Shown one piece after another: positions 1 through 7,560 of a stretch of DNA of 64,000 nt (positions are counted from its first letter, which is position 1; every line of letters begins with the position of its first letter). The stretch lies in assembly GCF_001517625.2 (NCBI RefSeq), contig NZ_LN999828.1, positions 326,303-390,302 of the forward strand, read 5' to 3'. Below the pieces are notes generated by a model that did no database searches, was not told the DNA's origin, and was given only the letters and a program-made list of their open reading frames with translations. The position numbers were made by a program, and so were the translations under genes. The DNA comes from Clostridium sp. AT4. Its GTDB lineage: Bacteria; Bacillota; Clostridia; Lachnospirales; Lachnospiraceae.

Positions 1-236
1 GCAGCTATCGTGCACCGGAAAGCCAGGAAGTTGTCAGAGTGGATTTTCATGATACTGACCCGCTCCCATATGAACAGCCATTAAATGTGATTCCAGTAAC
101 TACGGAAAGAAATAACCTTTCCGTAACAGAACCAATGAAGCTGTCTGTAGGAAGTTTTCATCTAACAATACCAAATGGAACAGATCCTCAGCTTCTGGCT
201 CAAACACTTCGCATTATGAAGGAGTTGGAATGTTAG
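1..236 (+). CDS. tnpA: IS66 accessory protein TnpA, C-terminal part
   Basis: The reading frame is open from the left edge of the window to the stop at 236, so only the C-terminal end of this protein is present. IS66 TnpA is a small accessory protein needed for transposition together with TnpB and TnpC. The visible tail ends in a short motif rich in Pro, Gly and Leu, as is usual for these proteins just before tnpB. The stop overlaps the tnpB start (230) by seven bases, which is the typical coupled arrangement. The identification rests mainly on this position. Confidence 0.65.
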   Translation, partial: SYRAPESQEVVRVDFHDTDPLPYEQPLNVIPVTTERNNLSVTEPMKLSVGSFHLTIPNGTDPQLLAQTLRIMKELEC

Positions 237-574
237 GGGATATCACAGCCGCCGATGAAATCTATATCGTAACAGGCAGAACGGATATGCGGAAATCCAT
301 TGACGGGCTGTGTGCTATTGTAGAGGATCAACTCCATATGGAGCCAAGGCGAAGCGCCCTTTATCTTTTCTGTGGAAAACGTTGTGACAGGATCAAAGCT
401 TTGCTCTGGGAATCGGACGGATTTGTGTTGCTGTATAAACGTATGGAAGTCCAGGGCAGATTCCGCTGGCCCAGAAATCAGTTGGAAGTAAAGCAACTGA
501 CCTGGCAGCAATTCGACTGGCTCATGTCCGGTCTTGAAATCGAACAACCAAAAGCATTCAAACCTACGGAATGA
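230..574 (+). CDS. tnpB: IS66 family insertion sequence accessory protein TnpB
   Basis: This 114-residue protein has the IS66 Orf2 (TnpB) signature: an N-terminal TGRTDMRKSIDGL segment at about residues 15-27, LYLFCGKRCDRIKALLWE in the middle, then a YKRMEVQGRFRWP block. TnpB is a small accessory protein of IS66 transposition whose biochemical role is unclear. It overlaps the end of tnpA and is followed by a 150 bp gap before tnpC. Its length is normal for the family and it appears intact. Confidence 0.93.
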   Translation: MLGDITAADEIYIVTGRTDMRKSIDGLCAIVEDQLHMEPRRSALYLFCGKRCDRIKALLWESDGFVLLYKRMEVQGRFRWPRNQLEVKQLTWQQFDWLMSGLEIEQPKAFKPTE

Positions 575-725
575 TCGTGTAAAATCTCTATGCCAACCAA
601 CAAAAATGGAGAGCTTTCCACACCCTGTATCATATCTGCAATCCCTTGTAAATACTGGGTGTCCTGCTTCTTTTTCATTGCTTTTTATGGTATAATAAGA
701 GCAGTAAAAAAGGAGCAGAAAACAT

Positions 726-1508
726 ATGGCTGGTAATTCAAAAGATTCAAAAATCCTTGCGTACAAGGACATGATCAACCAACTGAATAAAACGATTTCC
801 GCACAGACAGAACTGATCCAGTCTTTACAAAAAACATTGGAAGCAGGCCGTCTGGAAAAAGAAAATCTTCGTCAGCAGATTGAATATCTCACGAAGAAGC
901 TCTTTGGTACTTCCAGTGAAAAACGGAAAGATATCGATGGTCAGCTGAATCTTTTTGATGAAGCCGAGCAGGAAGCAGATCCGACATGGAAACAGGAACT
1001 TCCTGATGACATCACTGTTCCGGAACATAAGCGAAAAGCACGACGGACACATGCGGATCTCTTTAAAAATATCCCTTCCTGCGACGAGATCATTTCTCTT
1101 CCAGAGGAGGAGCGAAACTGTCCAACCTGCGGAACGCAGATGGAATGTATTGGGAAAGAATTCGTCCGCCATGAATTCCGGTTTACCCCTGTCAAAGGGA
1201 AAGTAGTAAATATCTATCGTGAAACCTATAAATGCCCGGAGTGTGCCATATCAGAGGAACACCCGGATGAGCAGACATTTGTCAAAGCGCCTGTTCAGGA
1301 CCCATTGATCCCGGAAAGTTATGCATCGGAATCTGTTGTAGGATGGGCAATGCACCAGAAGTACCAGAATGGTCTGCCATTAAACCGGCAAAAATCGGAA
1401 TGGACGCAGCTGGGTGTCCCATTAAGCCGGGCTACGCTTGCTAACTGGATCATTTACTGTGCCGAGAATTACCTCTGTCATGTTTATGATTATTTTCACC
1501 GTCAGTTA
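726..1508 (+). pseudogene. tnpC: IS66 transposase TnpC, N-terminal part, interrupted
   Basis: This is the first 261 codons of an IS66 DDE transposase. It has an N-terminal coiled coil (about residues 10-60), then the LTKKLFGTSSEKR motif typical of the IS66 helix-turn-helix region, and a zinc-binding domain with C-P-T-C and C-P-E-C pairs. The frame runs into foreign sequence at 1,509. The catalytic half resumes at 9,133. Joining codon 1,506-1,508 (TTA, Leu) to 9,133 gives a continuous 538-residue protein, the usual IS66 TnpC length, so the break is a clean insertion rather than decay. A TATAAT stands shortly upstream of the gene, near 690. Confidence 0.92.
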
Positions 1509-1511
1509 GGT

Positions 1512-1531
1512 CAGTTTACAAGGAACTACAC
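1512..1531 (+). repeat. Left terminal inverted repeat of the mobilizable element
   Basis: The 20-mer CAGTTTACAAGGAACTACAC matches the reverse complement of 9,106-9,125 at 19 of 20 positions. It lies 3 bases inside the inferred left junction. It is probably part of the recombinase attachment site. Confidence 0.85.
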
Positions 1532-1637
1532 GCAGACCGTGAAACGGGCTGCTGACAACAAACGGCGCTATGCTCCCGGCTGGGTGCATAGCACCTGTTT
1601 GTTGCGGGGGTTTCCAAAGGGGGCAGCGCCCCATTTG

Positions 1638-1677
1638 GCACACGACTTTGCGGAGCAAAGTGTAGTGTGTTATACGC
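1638..1677 (+). other. oriT: oriT of the MobV/pMV158 type
   Basis: The segment contains the hairpin ACTTTG-CGGAG-CAAAGT (1,645-1,661) followed by TAGTGTGTTATAC (1,663-1,675). The outer CACAC (1,639-1,643) can pair with GTGTG (1,665-1,669). This is the layout of the pMV158-family origin of transfer, where the MobV relaxase nicks within TAGTGTG/TTA, here predicted between 1,669 and 1,670. The MobV gene lies 4.65 kb to the right in the same element, and no other oriT-like copy was noticed near it. Confidence 0.8.
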
Positions 1678-2123
1678 TCTGTCGGCGTTGCCCTGAAAAT
1701 ACCGTTGCCGCCGGGGAGGGCAAGGGCATTTGACGCGGCAGGAAAGCAGGGCTTTGTTTGGGGCTGGTAAGCCGGAAACAAAGGGCTGATTTCAGCAGCA
1801 GACAGGGCGTATTATGAAAGCCCCCGTCCCTCGTCCTCCGCCCCCGGCCTATGGGACAAAAAGTCCCAAAGCTCTGGACACCGTGACCAGATGTGTGGCC
1901 ACACTCCGGGAAAAGTAGCAGGACGGCAGGAAACCGTCAAGGCTGAAATGAATGGGCTGACGCCCGGCCTTGACCGTTCCCCGCCGCCCCGCTGGATGGG
2001 TGGACAAGGTGGCCAATCCCTAAAAGTGTTTGGCCGCACTCGTTCATTTTGGGGCCTTTCTTCTCCCAAAATTGAAATGGGCGGGAAAGCCCTAAAATGG
2101 CTTTCCCGCCTTGATTACCCATT

Positions 2124-2204
2124 AGCAAAGACGGGCGAGACTGTCAACGGCGGCGCTGAAAGCGCCGTTCATCTTGACCGTTGACTGGCTCGCCTGGCTT
2201 TGCT
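2124..2204. repeat. Nested inverted repeats (cruciform-like) in the non-coding left arm of the element
   Basis: Three nested pairings are visible: AGCAAAG (2,124-2,130) with CTTTGCT (2,198-2,204), GTCAACGG (2,143-2,150) with CCGTTGAC (2,178-2,185), and CGGCGCT (2,151-2,157) with AGCGCCG (2,161-2,167). The surrounding region 1,680-2,250 has no convincing gene although it is GC-rich. A replication origin or a structured RNA are possible roles. Neither is proven by the sequence. Confidence 0.6.
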
Positions 2205-2254
2205 ACTGCCCGTAAGAGATGGAAAAACAAGATGGAAAACAAGGTTAAAAATGG

Positions 2255-2284
2255 TTGACAAGTCTATCGGATGTGTGTTATACT
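2255..2284 (+). promoter_or_regulatory. Sigma-A type promoter of the Mef-like efflux gene
   Basis: TTGACA (2,255-2,260) and TATACT (2,279-2,284) are separated by 18 bases. The start of the efflux gene lies 275 bases downstream, leaving a long leader that contains a possible leader peptide and an intrinsic terminator. Confidence 0.75.
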
Positions 2285-2370
2285 GTGCGACAGTTTGAGA
2301 TTGGAAGGAGGCTTACGTGTGTTAATTTGTGTACGCTAATAAGCAATAAAAAGTAGAAGTACCTTTCCAC

Positions 2371-2415
2371 ATGATGGTGGGCTTTTTTTGCGTGCGTATG
2401 CAAAGGAACACGTAG
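2371..2415 (+). CDS. Possible 14-residue leader peptide of the efflux gene
   Basis: A short frame MMVGFFCVRMQRNT lies between the promoter and the intrinsic terminator in the leader of the Mef-like gene. Macrolide-inducible genes such as erm and mef/msr use stalling on short leader peptides to prevent termination, so the position is suggestive. Its ribosome binding site is weak. A stronger GGAGG at about 2,307 precedes only a two-codon GTG-TGT-stop frame. It may not be translated. Confidence 0.3.
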   Translation: MMVGFFCVRMQRNT

Positions 2416-2473
2416 GTTTGACACGAGCAGTCTTTGAACTGTATCGTGGTGTTTTTTCGTGCTTTGTTGTTAT

Positions 2474-2515
2474 GCAGGCGTCTGCCCTCTCTGTGGGACA
2501 ACGCCTGCTTTTTAT
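2474..2515 (+). terminator. Intrinsic terminator in the leader of the efflux gene (attenuator)
   Basis: GCAGGCGT (2,474-2,481) pairs perfectly with ACGCCTGC (2,501-2,508) and is followed by TTTTTATT. It lies between the promoter and the start codon at 2,560, so transcription must read through it to express the gene. This suggests attenuation control. Confidence 0.75.
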
Positions 2516-2559
2516 TGCAGAAACAAAGGAACAATGCAATAAAAAAGGAGGTTCGCATT

Positions 2560-3780
2560 ATGACCCAAAACAACAATTCATGGAGAAAAACTTATTTTAC
2601 ACTTCTTGCCGGACAAGCAATATCCTTTATTAGCAGCGGTATTTTGCAAATGGCCATTATCTTTTATTTGGTTGCGAAAACTAATTCTGCAATCATATTG
2701 ACGGCGGCAACACTGATTGGATTTTTGCCGCAAGCCTGTTTAGGCCCGTTTGCAGGTGCTTTTGTTGACCGGCACAGCCGTAAAAGCGTAATGATTGGTG
2801 CGGATTTGATAATTGCCGCCGCTGGCGGTATTCTGGCGCTGGTGGCGTTTTACATGGAATTGCCCGTATGGTCTATTATGGTTGTCCTGTTAATCCGAAG
2901 TGCGGGAACTGCTTTTCATTCTCCAGCATTCAGCGCAGCAACACCTATGATTGTGCCAAAAGAGGAACTTACAAAATGCGCTGGTTACACGCAGACCATG
3001 CAAGCAGTAAGTGCGATTATCAGTCCAGCTGCCGCAGCGTTTTTATATGCTGTTTGGCCTCTTAATGCAATTATATTGTTAGATATTGTGGGTGCAATCC
3101 TTGCCTGTGTGACTGTTGCGATTTCGTCCATACCAACGCCTGAACTATGTCCAGAAACGAAAAGACAACAGTTTTTACAGGATATGAAAGAGGGGTATGT
3201 GGTATTAAAGCAAAACAGGGGCCTCTTTGCTCTGCTCTGGATTGGTGTAATTTATATGTTCTTTTATATGCCAATCAGTACGCTTTTTCCTCTCATCTGT
3301 ATGTCATACTTCAAAGGAACACCGGCCCATGCCTCTGCCGCTGAAATTGCTTTTGCGGTTGGTATGCTGCTTGGCGGAGTCATTCTGAGCATTTGGGGCG
3401 GTTTTAAGAAACGGCGGTACACCATCGGTCTTTCCGTTCTCCTGATGGGCGTTAGCAATATGCTCTCCGGGCTTTTGCCGCCAGACGCATTTCTTGTCTT
3501 TGTTGTGTGCTGTACTGTTATGGGAATTTCCGCTCCATTTTACGGTGTGCAAAATGCGATTTTTCAAGAAACGGTCAAACCAGAATATCTGGGGAGAGTT
3601 TTTTCTCTACTGACAAGCGCCGCTTCCCTCGCCATGCCGTTTGGCCTTGTCATTTCCGGGCCTCTGGCGGAGCGGCTGGGAGTTGAGAAATGGTTTGTCA
3701 TTTGCGGAATTGGCATTATCATCGTTGCGCTTGCCGTATTTTTACTACCCGGTTTGAGAGAGATTGACAATACGCAATAA
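2560..3780 (+). CDS. Mef-like MFS macrolide/drug efflux protein
   Basis: The 406-residue membrane protein has 12 predicted hydrophobic segments and the length of Mef(A) (405). Stretches recall Mef(A) closely, such as the DLIIAAAGGILALVAFYMEL and LTKCAGYTQ segments in the N-terminal half, a YMPISTLFPLI segment in the middle, and VKPEYLGRVFSL near the end. Mef proteins expel macrolides using the proton gradient. The start ATG at 2,560 was chosen because AAGGAGG lies 8 bases upstream. A frame extension further upstream crosses the attenuator and is unlikely. No msr(D)-type ABC-F gene follows, unlike in mef/msrD operons. The substrate is inferred from family only, as the match to Mef(A) is partial. 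Confidence 0.85.
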   Translation: MTQNNNSWRKTYFTLLAGQAISFISSGILQMAIIFYLVAKTNSAIILTAATLIGFLPQACLGPFAGAFVDRHSRKSVMIGADLIIAAAGGILALVAFYMELPVWSIMVVLLIRSAGTAFHSPAFSAATPMIVPKEELTKCAGYTQTMQAVSAIISPAAAAFLYAVWPLNAIILLDIVGAILACVTVAISSIPTPELCPETKRQQFLQDMKEGYVVLKQNRGLFALLWIGVIYMFFYMPISTLFPLICMSYFKGTPAHASAAEIAFAVGMLLGGVILSIWGGFKKRRYTIGLSVLLMGVSNMLSGLLPPDAFLVFVVCCTVMGISAPFYGVQNAIFQETVKPEYLGRVFSLLTSAASLAMPFGLVISGPLAERLGVEKWFVICGIGIIIVALAVFLLPGLREIDNTQ

Positions 3781-3810
3781 TCAACTGCACCTTTTTCTAT
3801 TACTAAACAA

Positions 3811-3858
3811 AATGCCTGGATGGTGGTTCTGAAAAACCAGAACCGCCGTTCAGGCATT
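3811..3858. terminator. Bidirectional terminator between the efflux gene and the Xre regulator
   Basis: AATGCCTG (3,811-3,818) pairs with CAGGCATT (3,851-3,858), and inside this GGTTCTG pairs with CAGAACC across a short A-rich loop. T-rich sequence follows on the plus strand. It separates two convergent genes. Confidence 0.85.
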
Positions 3859-3860
3859 TT

Positions 3861-4667
3861 TTATCTTCGTCCTCTCTGCGGTTTTGGATTCTTCAGCAAG
3901 TCGGATTTTTCCGCAATCTTTTTCAGCCACTTCCGTTCTTCTACTGACAGCTTCCTAAAATTCAGCTTGAGCCGTTTGCAGATAAACGCCAAGTACGCTT
4001 GTTCCGTGTCGCTGTCCTGGCTGACGATTTCACCAGCAGTTTCCAGCATTTCTTTTAGCGGGTTATCCTCTGGGACGCTGAAAAAATCGTCCTTGTGTGT
4101 TTCCCGCAGAGCAAGGGCAATCCCGTTTATGTCCCGTTGTATCACATAGCGGCAAAACTCGTCCTCATCAATATGGGCGGTGATAAGCTGTCTTAACTGC
4201 GTATCACTCATGCCAGGATTATGCTTTTTTATAACAGTTGCGCTCATCGTGTCCACTATGGCGTTTGCACCCTGCGCCTGTTTCAGTGCCGTTCCGTTCA
4301 CATAGATTTCAAGGTCAGCCATCAGCCGGGGGAAATCCGGGTGCGCCGCCAGCTCACACAGCAGGGTATTGTCTATCCTCCCGCTTTTCAGCAGGTCAAT
4401 CATTTCATCACTCAAACGCAGGTCTGCAAGATCGGCGTTTGGGTGATTTTTCATTTCAGACAGCCCCAGCAGATAATCAGCGGTCACACCGTAAAACTTC
4501 GCCAGCCGGATAAGGGCATAGTGGCTGATGTCCTTGAAGTCTTCCGTTTCGTAACTGCCCAGCGCAGACTTGGAAAGCCCGGTCTGCTCCGCAAGCTGCC
4601 CCAGCGTCAAGCCACGCTCCACACGTAGGTCTTTTAATCGCTCTTGTATGGATAAAGACATATTCAC
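3861..4667 (-). CDS. Xre-family helix-turn-helix regulator of the mobilizable element
   Basis: A 268-residue protein with an N-terminal Cro/C1-type HTH (residues about 7-62), including the LTLGQLAEQTGLSKSALGSYE segment, and an alpha-helical C-terminal region of unknown fold. Its probable role is control of element genes or of its own transcription. The start has an AGGAGG site just upstream. A perfect 14 bp inverted repeat (4,695-4,731) lies 28 bases upstream and may be its operator. It is convergent with the efflux gene, from which it is separated by a terminator. Confidence 0.85.
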   Translation of the reverse strand: MNMSLSIQERLKDLRVERGLTLGQLAEQTGLSKSALGSYETEDFKDISHYALIRLAKFYGVTADYLLGLSEMKNHPNADLADLRLSDEMIDLLKSGRIDNTLLCELAAHPDFPRLMADLEIYVNGTALKQAQGANAIVDTMSATVIKKHNPGMSDTQLRQLITAHIDEDEFCRYVIQRDINGIALALRETHKDDFFSVPEDNPLKEMLETAGEIVSQDSDTEQAYLAFICKRLKLNFRKLSVEERKWLKKIAEKSDLLKNPKPQRGRR

Positions 4668-4694
4668 CCTCCTTGCTAGCTCAACGAAAGAGAA

Positions 4695-4731
4695 GCCGTT
4701 ATGCTATGTACTATGCTCATAGCATAACGGC
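4695..4731. repeat. Perfect 14 bp inverted repeat upstream of the Xre gene
   Basis: GCCGTTATGCTATG (4,695-4,708) and CATAGCATAACGGC (4,718-4,731) are perfect reverse complements separated by 9 bases. It lies between two minus-strand genes. It could be an operator for the Xre protein or a terminator hairpin for the gene at 4,740-5,003. The lack of a T-run on either side favours an operator. Confidence 0.8.
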
Positions 4732-4739
4732 ATAGGCAT

Positions 4740-5003
4740 TTACAGTTTTATTTTACCATTTGCTACATCTTCACGAAATTTATCAACAAGCTTCGCTGTC
4801 AGCTTGGATTTACCGTAGTGTTCAAGTACAAAAGTACGATAACTTTTACCATCTACAAGCACATCACTTTTTCTGGTCAACAACCAATTTCCGTTACCTC
4901 CTCCCTGTTCTCTAATATTCCAGTCTTTCCCATATCTTTTATAGATTTCATCTTTTTTACCTTGAACAGACATTGATTCGCTTGGAATATAAACAATTTG
5001 CAT
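4740..5003 (-). CDS. Small protein of unknown function, AT-rich
   Basis: An 87-residue basic protein that I do not recognise. It has no membrane segment or Cys motif. The middle holds a Gly/Asn-rich turn (REQGGGNGNW) followed by alternating hydrophobic residues, suggesting a small alpha/beta fold. A GGAGG site lies just upstream of the start. The gene is clearly more AT-rich than the neighbouring Cys-rich VLP, RepA and MobV genes, so it may have a different origin and be a cargo insertion within the element. It ends a few bases before the 14 bp inverted repeat upstream of the Xre gene. Confidence 0.6.
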   Translation of the reverse strand: MQIVYIPSESMSVQGKKDEIYKRYGKDWNIREQGGGNGNWLLTRKSDVLVDGKSYRTFVLEHYGKSKLTAKLVDKFREDVANGKIKL

Positions 5004-5231
5004 AATAGCTCCTCCTTTATTTTGTGCAAGAAGACCAGAAACCTGAATTTGTCTTTTATCTTTTTTTGATTATATCACAAATCCGAGAGCGTGGAAATAG
5101 GGAGTTTTTCAGGCTGATTTCCTACCTCTTGGATATACGGCACAGGCGGTCAAAAAGGTGTAGACTTGGGATAGTTCATCGATGGACAAGCACCTTGGAA
5201 ACAGAACACGCCAAAGAAAACGGAGGGACGC

Positions 5232-5645
5232 ATGAGCAAAAGACCCTATCAACACCTGCCGCCGCTGGAACACAGGCCGGACGGCTCCCCCTACCGCATA
5301 ACCCCGCCCCAGAAGAGACGAGCCAGCGGCCTGATACGCCGGGAGTGCTGCAACTGCGAGGACGGAAACTGCCTTGCGCTGGACGATGGCGACACCTGCG
5401 CCTGTCCGCAGATGATTTCGTTCTCCGTCTGCTGCAAGTGGTTCCGCTGGGCGGTCTTGCCGCTGGACAGGACGCTGGAAGCGGAGATTTACCGGGACAG
5501 GGACTTGAAACGCTGTGCGGAGTGCGGCGGTGTGTTCGTCCCGAAGTCCAACCGGGGCAAATACTGCCCGGACTGCGCCGCCAGAGTTCACAGGCGGCAG
5601 AAAACAGAAAGTGAACGGAAAAGGAGGTCTGCTGTGGACAGTTAA
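5232..5645 (+). CDS. Cysteine-rich VLP-type protein of mobile elements
   Basis: A 137-residue protein with many Cys residues in pairs: CCNCEDGNC near residue 38, CACP and CCKW in the middle, and a C-terminal zinc-ribbon-like CAECGG...CPDC pair at about residues 96-117. It fits the cysteine-rich VLP family found next to RepA and Mob genes in clostridial elements. Its function is not known; DNA binding through zinc is plausible. It starts at an ATG with GGAGG just upstream. Composition is GC-rich like the following genes, and it probably forms an operon with them. Confidence 0.8.
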   Translation: MSKRPYQHLPPLEHRPDGSPYRITPPQKRRASGLIRRECCNCEDGNCLALDDGDTCACPQMISFSVCCKWFRWAVLPLDRTLEAEIYRDRDLKRCAECGGVFVPKSNRGKYCPDCAARVHRRQKTESERKRRSAVDS

Positions 5646-5756
5646 GAGCGGGAAAAGCCTTGATTTGCAAGGCTCCGCAAGCCCTCAACCGGGGCGGCTG
5701 GTATCATTTATCATTCGCCCCGGAAAACGGGCCTCTAACCGTCCACAAAACACGCT

Positions 5757-6152
5757 ATGACAAACACGATTTATATTCACCAGCCGGAAAAGGCGTTCAG
5801 TTTCACCCGGCTCCCCAATTTCCTTTTTGAAGCACCCACATTCCAGCCCTTGAGCAACGAAGCGAAGGTGCTGTATGCCTTTGTCCTGCGCCGGGCGGAG
5901 TTGTCCCGGAAGAACGGCTGGGCGGACGAGTACGGGCGGGTCTACCTGTACTACCCCATCTGCGAGGTGGTCGCTTTGCTCCGCTGCGGGCGGCAGAAAG
6001 CGGTCAACACCCTGCGGGAGTTGCAGTATGCGGGGCTGGTGGAAATCCAGAAACAGGGCTGTGGAAAACCCAACCGCATTTACCCGAAATCCTATGAAGC
6101 GGTTCCAAACACCGACTTCAAGAAATCCGGTTATGGTACGCCGGAGGGCTGA
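5757..6152 (+). CDS. Replication initiator protein A-like (RepA N-terminal domain), possibly frameshifted
   Basis: The 131-residue product begins with the RepA_N pattern: FTRLPNFLFEAPTFQPLSNE followed by KVLYAFVLRRAELS and a winged-helix segment with LRCGRQKAVNTLREL. RepA_N proteins start replication of Firmicutes plasmids and of the circular forms of some elements. The frame stops at 6,150, but coding-like sequence with the usual RepA linker character (ENRTWRVRKS...KYGNLTVYRNTEIK) continues in the next frame to about 6,300. Either the gene has suffered a frameshift or this short form is the functional one. The relaxase follows directly. Confidence 0.75.
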   Translation: MTNTIYIHQPEKAFSFTRLPNFLFEAPTFQPLSNEAKVLYAFVLRRAELSRKNGWADEYGRVYLYYPICEVVALLRCGRQKAVNTLRELQYAGLVEIQKQGCGKPNRIYPKSYEAVPNTDFKKSGYGTPEG

Positions 6153-6325
6153 AAACCGTACTTGGCGAGTACGAAAATCAATCCTCTTGAAGTACGGAAA
6201 TCTGACGGTATATAGAAATACAGAGATTAAAACCATCTATTTACATTCATTCCATTCCAATCCTATCAGAGATATTTTCGGCGGGAAAACCCGCCGGAAA
6301 GGAATGGAATGGGGAAAGGAGTTCA

Positions 6326-7270
6326 ATGGCACAACACGCAATTTTGCGATTTGAGAAGCACAAGGGCCACCCGGCGGGGCCGCTGGAAGCCCACCATGAA
6401 CGGAAAAAGGAGCAGTACGCCAGCAACCCGGACATTGACACCAGCCGGAGCAAGTACAATTTCCACATCGTCAAGCCGGATGGCCGCTACTACCATTTCA
6501 TTCAGAGCCGCATCGAGCAGGCCAGATGCCGCACCCGCAAGGACAGCACTCGGTTTGTGGACACGCTGATTACCGCCAGCCCGGAGTTTTTCAAGGGCAA
6601 GTCCCCAAAGGAGATAGCGGCCTACTTCCAGAGGGCGGCGGACTTCCTCATTGACCGGGTGGGCCGGGAGAACATCGTTTCGGCTATGGTACACATGGAT
6701 GAAAAAACGCCCCATCTGCACTTGGTCTTTGTGCCGCTGACAAAGGACAACCGCCTGTGCGCCAAAGAAATTATCGGCAACCGGGCCAATCTGACGAAGT
6801 GGCAGGACGATTTTCACGCCTGTATGGTGGAGCAGTACCCCGACCTGGAGCGTGGGGAAAGCGCCAGCAAGACGGGCCGGAAGCATATCCCCACCCGGCT
6901 GTTCAAACAGGCGGTCAACCTCTCCAAACAGGCGAGGGCCATTGAAGCGGTTCTCTCCGGCATTACCCCGCTGAACGCCGGAAAGAAGAAAGAGGAAGCC
7001 CTCTCCATGCTGAAAAAGTGGTTTCCGCAGATGGAGAACTTCTCCGGGCAACTGAAAAAATACAAGGTCACAATCAATGACTTGTTAGCGGAAAATGAAA
7101 AGCTGGAAGTCAGGGCAAAGGCCAGCGAAAAAGGCAAGATGAATGACACGATGGAACGGGCGAAGTTAAAAAGCGAACTGGACGATATGCGGCGGCTGGT
7201 TGACCGTATCCCGCCGGAGATTTTAGCGGAACTGAAACGGCAACAGCGGCAGCATGGAAAGGAAAGGTGA
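6326..7270 (+). CDS. mobV: MobV-family relaxase (plasmid recombination/mobilization protein)
   Basis: A 314-residue relaxase. The N-terminal region (AILRFEKHKG) and the metal-binding motif HMDEKTPHLHLVFVP at about residues 121-135 are diagnostic of the Pre/Mob (MobV) family. The C-terminal third is a charged coiled coil (about residues 240-310). MobV nicks the oriT at TAGTGTG/TTA and remains attached to the DNA 5' end during transfer; a matching oriT is at 1,638-1,677. The start has AAGGAG immediately upstream. The 3' end overlaps the next small gene by 17 bases, indicating an operon. Confidence 0.95.
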   Translation: MAQHAILRFEKHKGHPAGPLEAHHERKKEQYASNPDIDTSRSKYNFHIVKPDGRYYHFIQSRIEQARCRTRKDSTRFVDTLITASPEFFKGKSPKEIAAYFQRAADFLIDRVGRENIVSAMVHMDEKTPHLHLVFVPLTKDNRLCAKEIIGNRANLTKWQDDFHACMVEQYPDLERGESASKTGRKHIPTRLFKQAVNLSKQARAIEAVLSGITPLNAGKKKEEALSMLKKWFPQMENFSGQLKKYKVTINDLLAENEKLEVRAKASEKGKMNDTMERAKLKSELDDMRRLVDRIPPEILAELKRQQRQHGKER

Positions 7271-7466
7271 TCTTATAAGTAATATCAGATACAAAAAGGA
7301 AATCGAAATCGTGACTTTTCAGGGAAAGGAAATCACACTGGAAAATCTCTCCCCGGTGTTCACGCCGGAACAGGAAGCAGCCAAACGCCGGGAACTGGAA
7401 CAGCAGCTTTATGAGGTGTTCCGCAAGTACGCCGACAAGCGGGAGAGTGAGGAAGCCGGGACATAA
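7254..7466 (+). CDS. Small conserved element protein downstream of the relaxase
   Basis: A 70-residue acidic protein whose start overlaps the end of the relaxase gene. It has a short beta-rich N-terminus and a helical Glu/Arg-rich C-terminus (residues 40-68). Similar small genes are commonly found between mob and recombinase genes in such elements, but I know no function. The start could also be a few codons downstream; the overlap suggests translational coupling with the relaxase. Confidence 0.6.
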   Translation: MERKGDLISNIRYKKEIEIVTFQGKEITLENLSPVFTPEQEAAKRRELEQQLYEVFRKYADKRESEEAGT

Positions 7467-7484
7467 GGTTTTCCAAACCCATCA

Positions 7485-7531
7485 TTGATTTGCGGGGCTG
7501 CTGGCGGTATAATAGAACTGTCAGCAGCTCC
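7485..7531 (+). promoter_or_regulatory. Recombinase promoter with inverted repeat around the -10
   Basis: TTGATT (7,485-7,490) and TATAAT (7,508-7,513) are 17 bases apart, upstream of the recombinase start at 7,561. GGGGCTGCTG (7,494-7,503) and CAGCAGCTCC (7,522-7,531) form an inverted repeat (9 of 10) around the -10. It could be an operator, or a terminator for the preceding operon, since a T-rich stretch follows. Confidence 0.65.
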
Positions 7532-7560
7532 GTTTCTTTTTTAAGAAAAGGAGCGACAAT

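Noticed and set aside
1509-1733. Continuation of the transposase frame beyond 1,508 to a stop at 1,733
   Set aside because: The sequence after 1,508 belongs to the inserted element (terminal repeat and oriT); the residues are not transposase-like.
1891-2184. Open frame of 97 codons in the left arm of the element
   Set aside because: Low-complexity, overlapping frames on both strands, no ribosome binding site, and it runs through the nested inverted repeats; it is a GC-rich non-coding region.
2434-2559. N-terminal extension of the efflux protein to 448 residues
   Set aside because: It would run across the attenuator hairpin; the ATG at 2,560 has AAGGAGG in place and gives the family length.
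5024-5614. Long plus-strand frame overlapping the Cys-rich VLP gene
   Set aside because: Shadow of the GC-rich gene at 5,232-5,645; its product has no family character.
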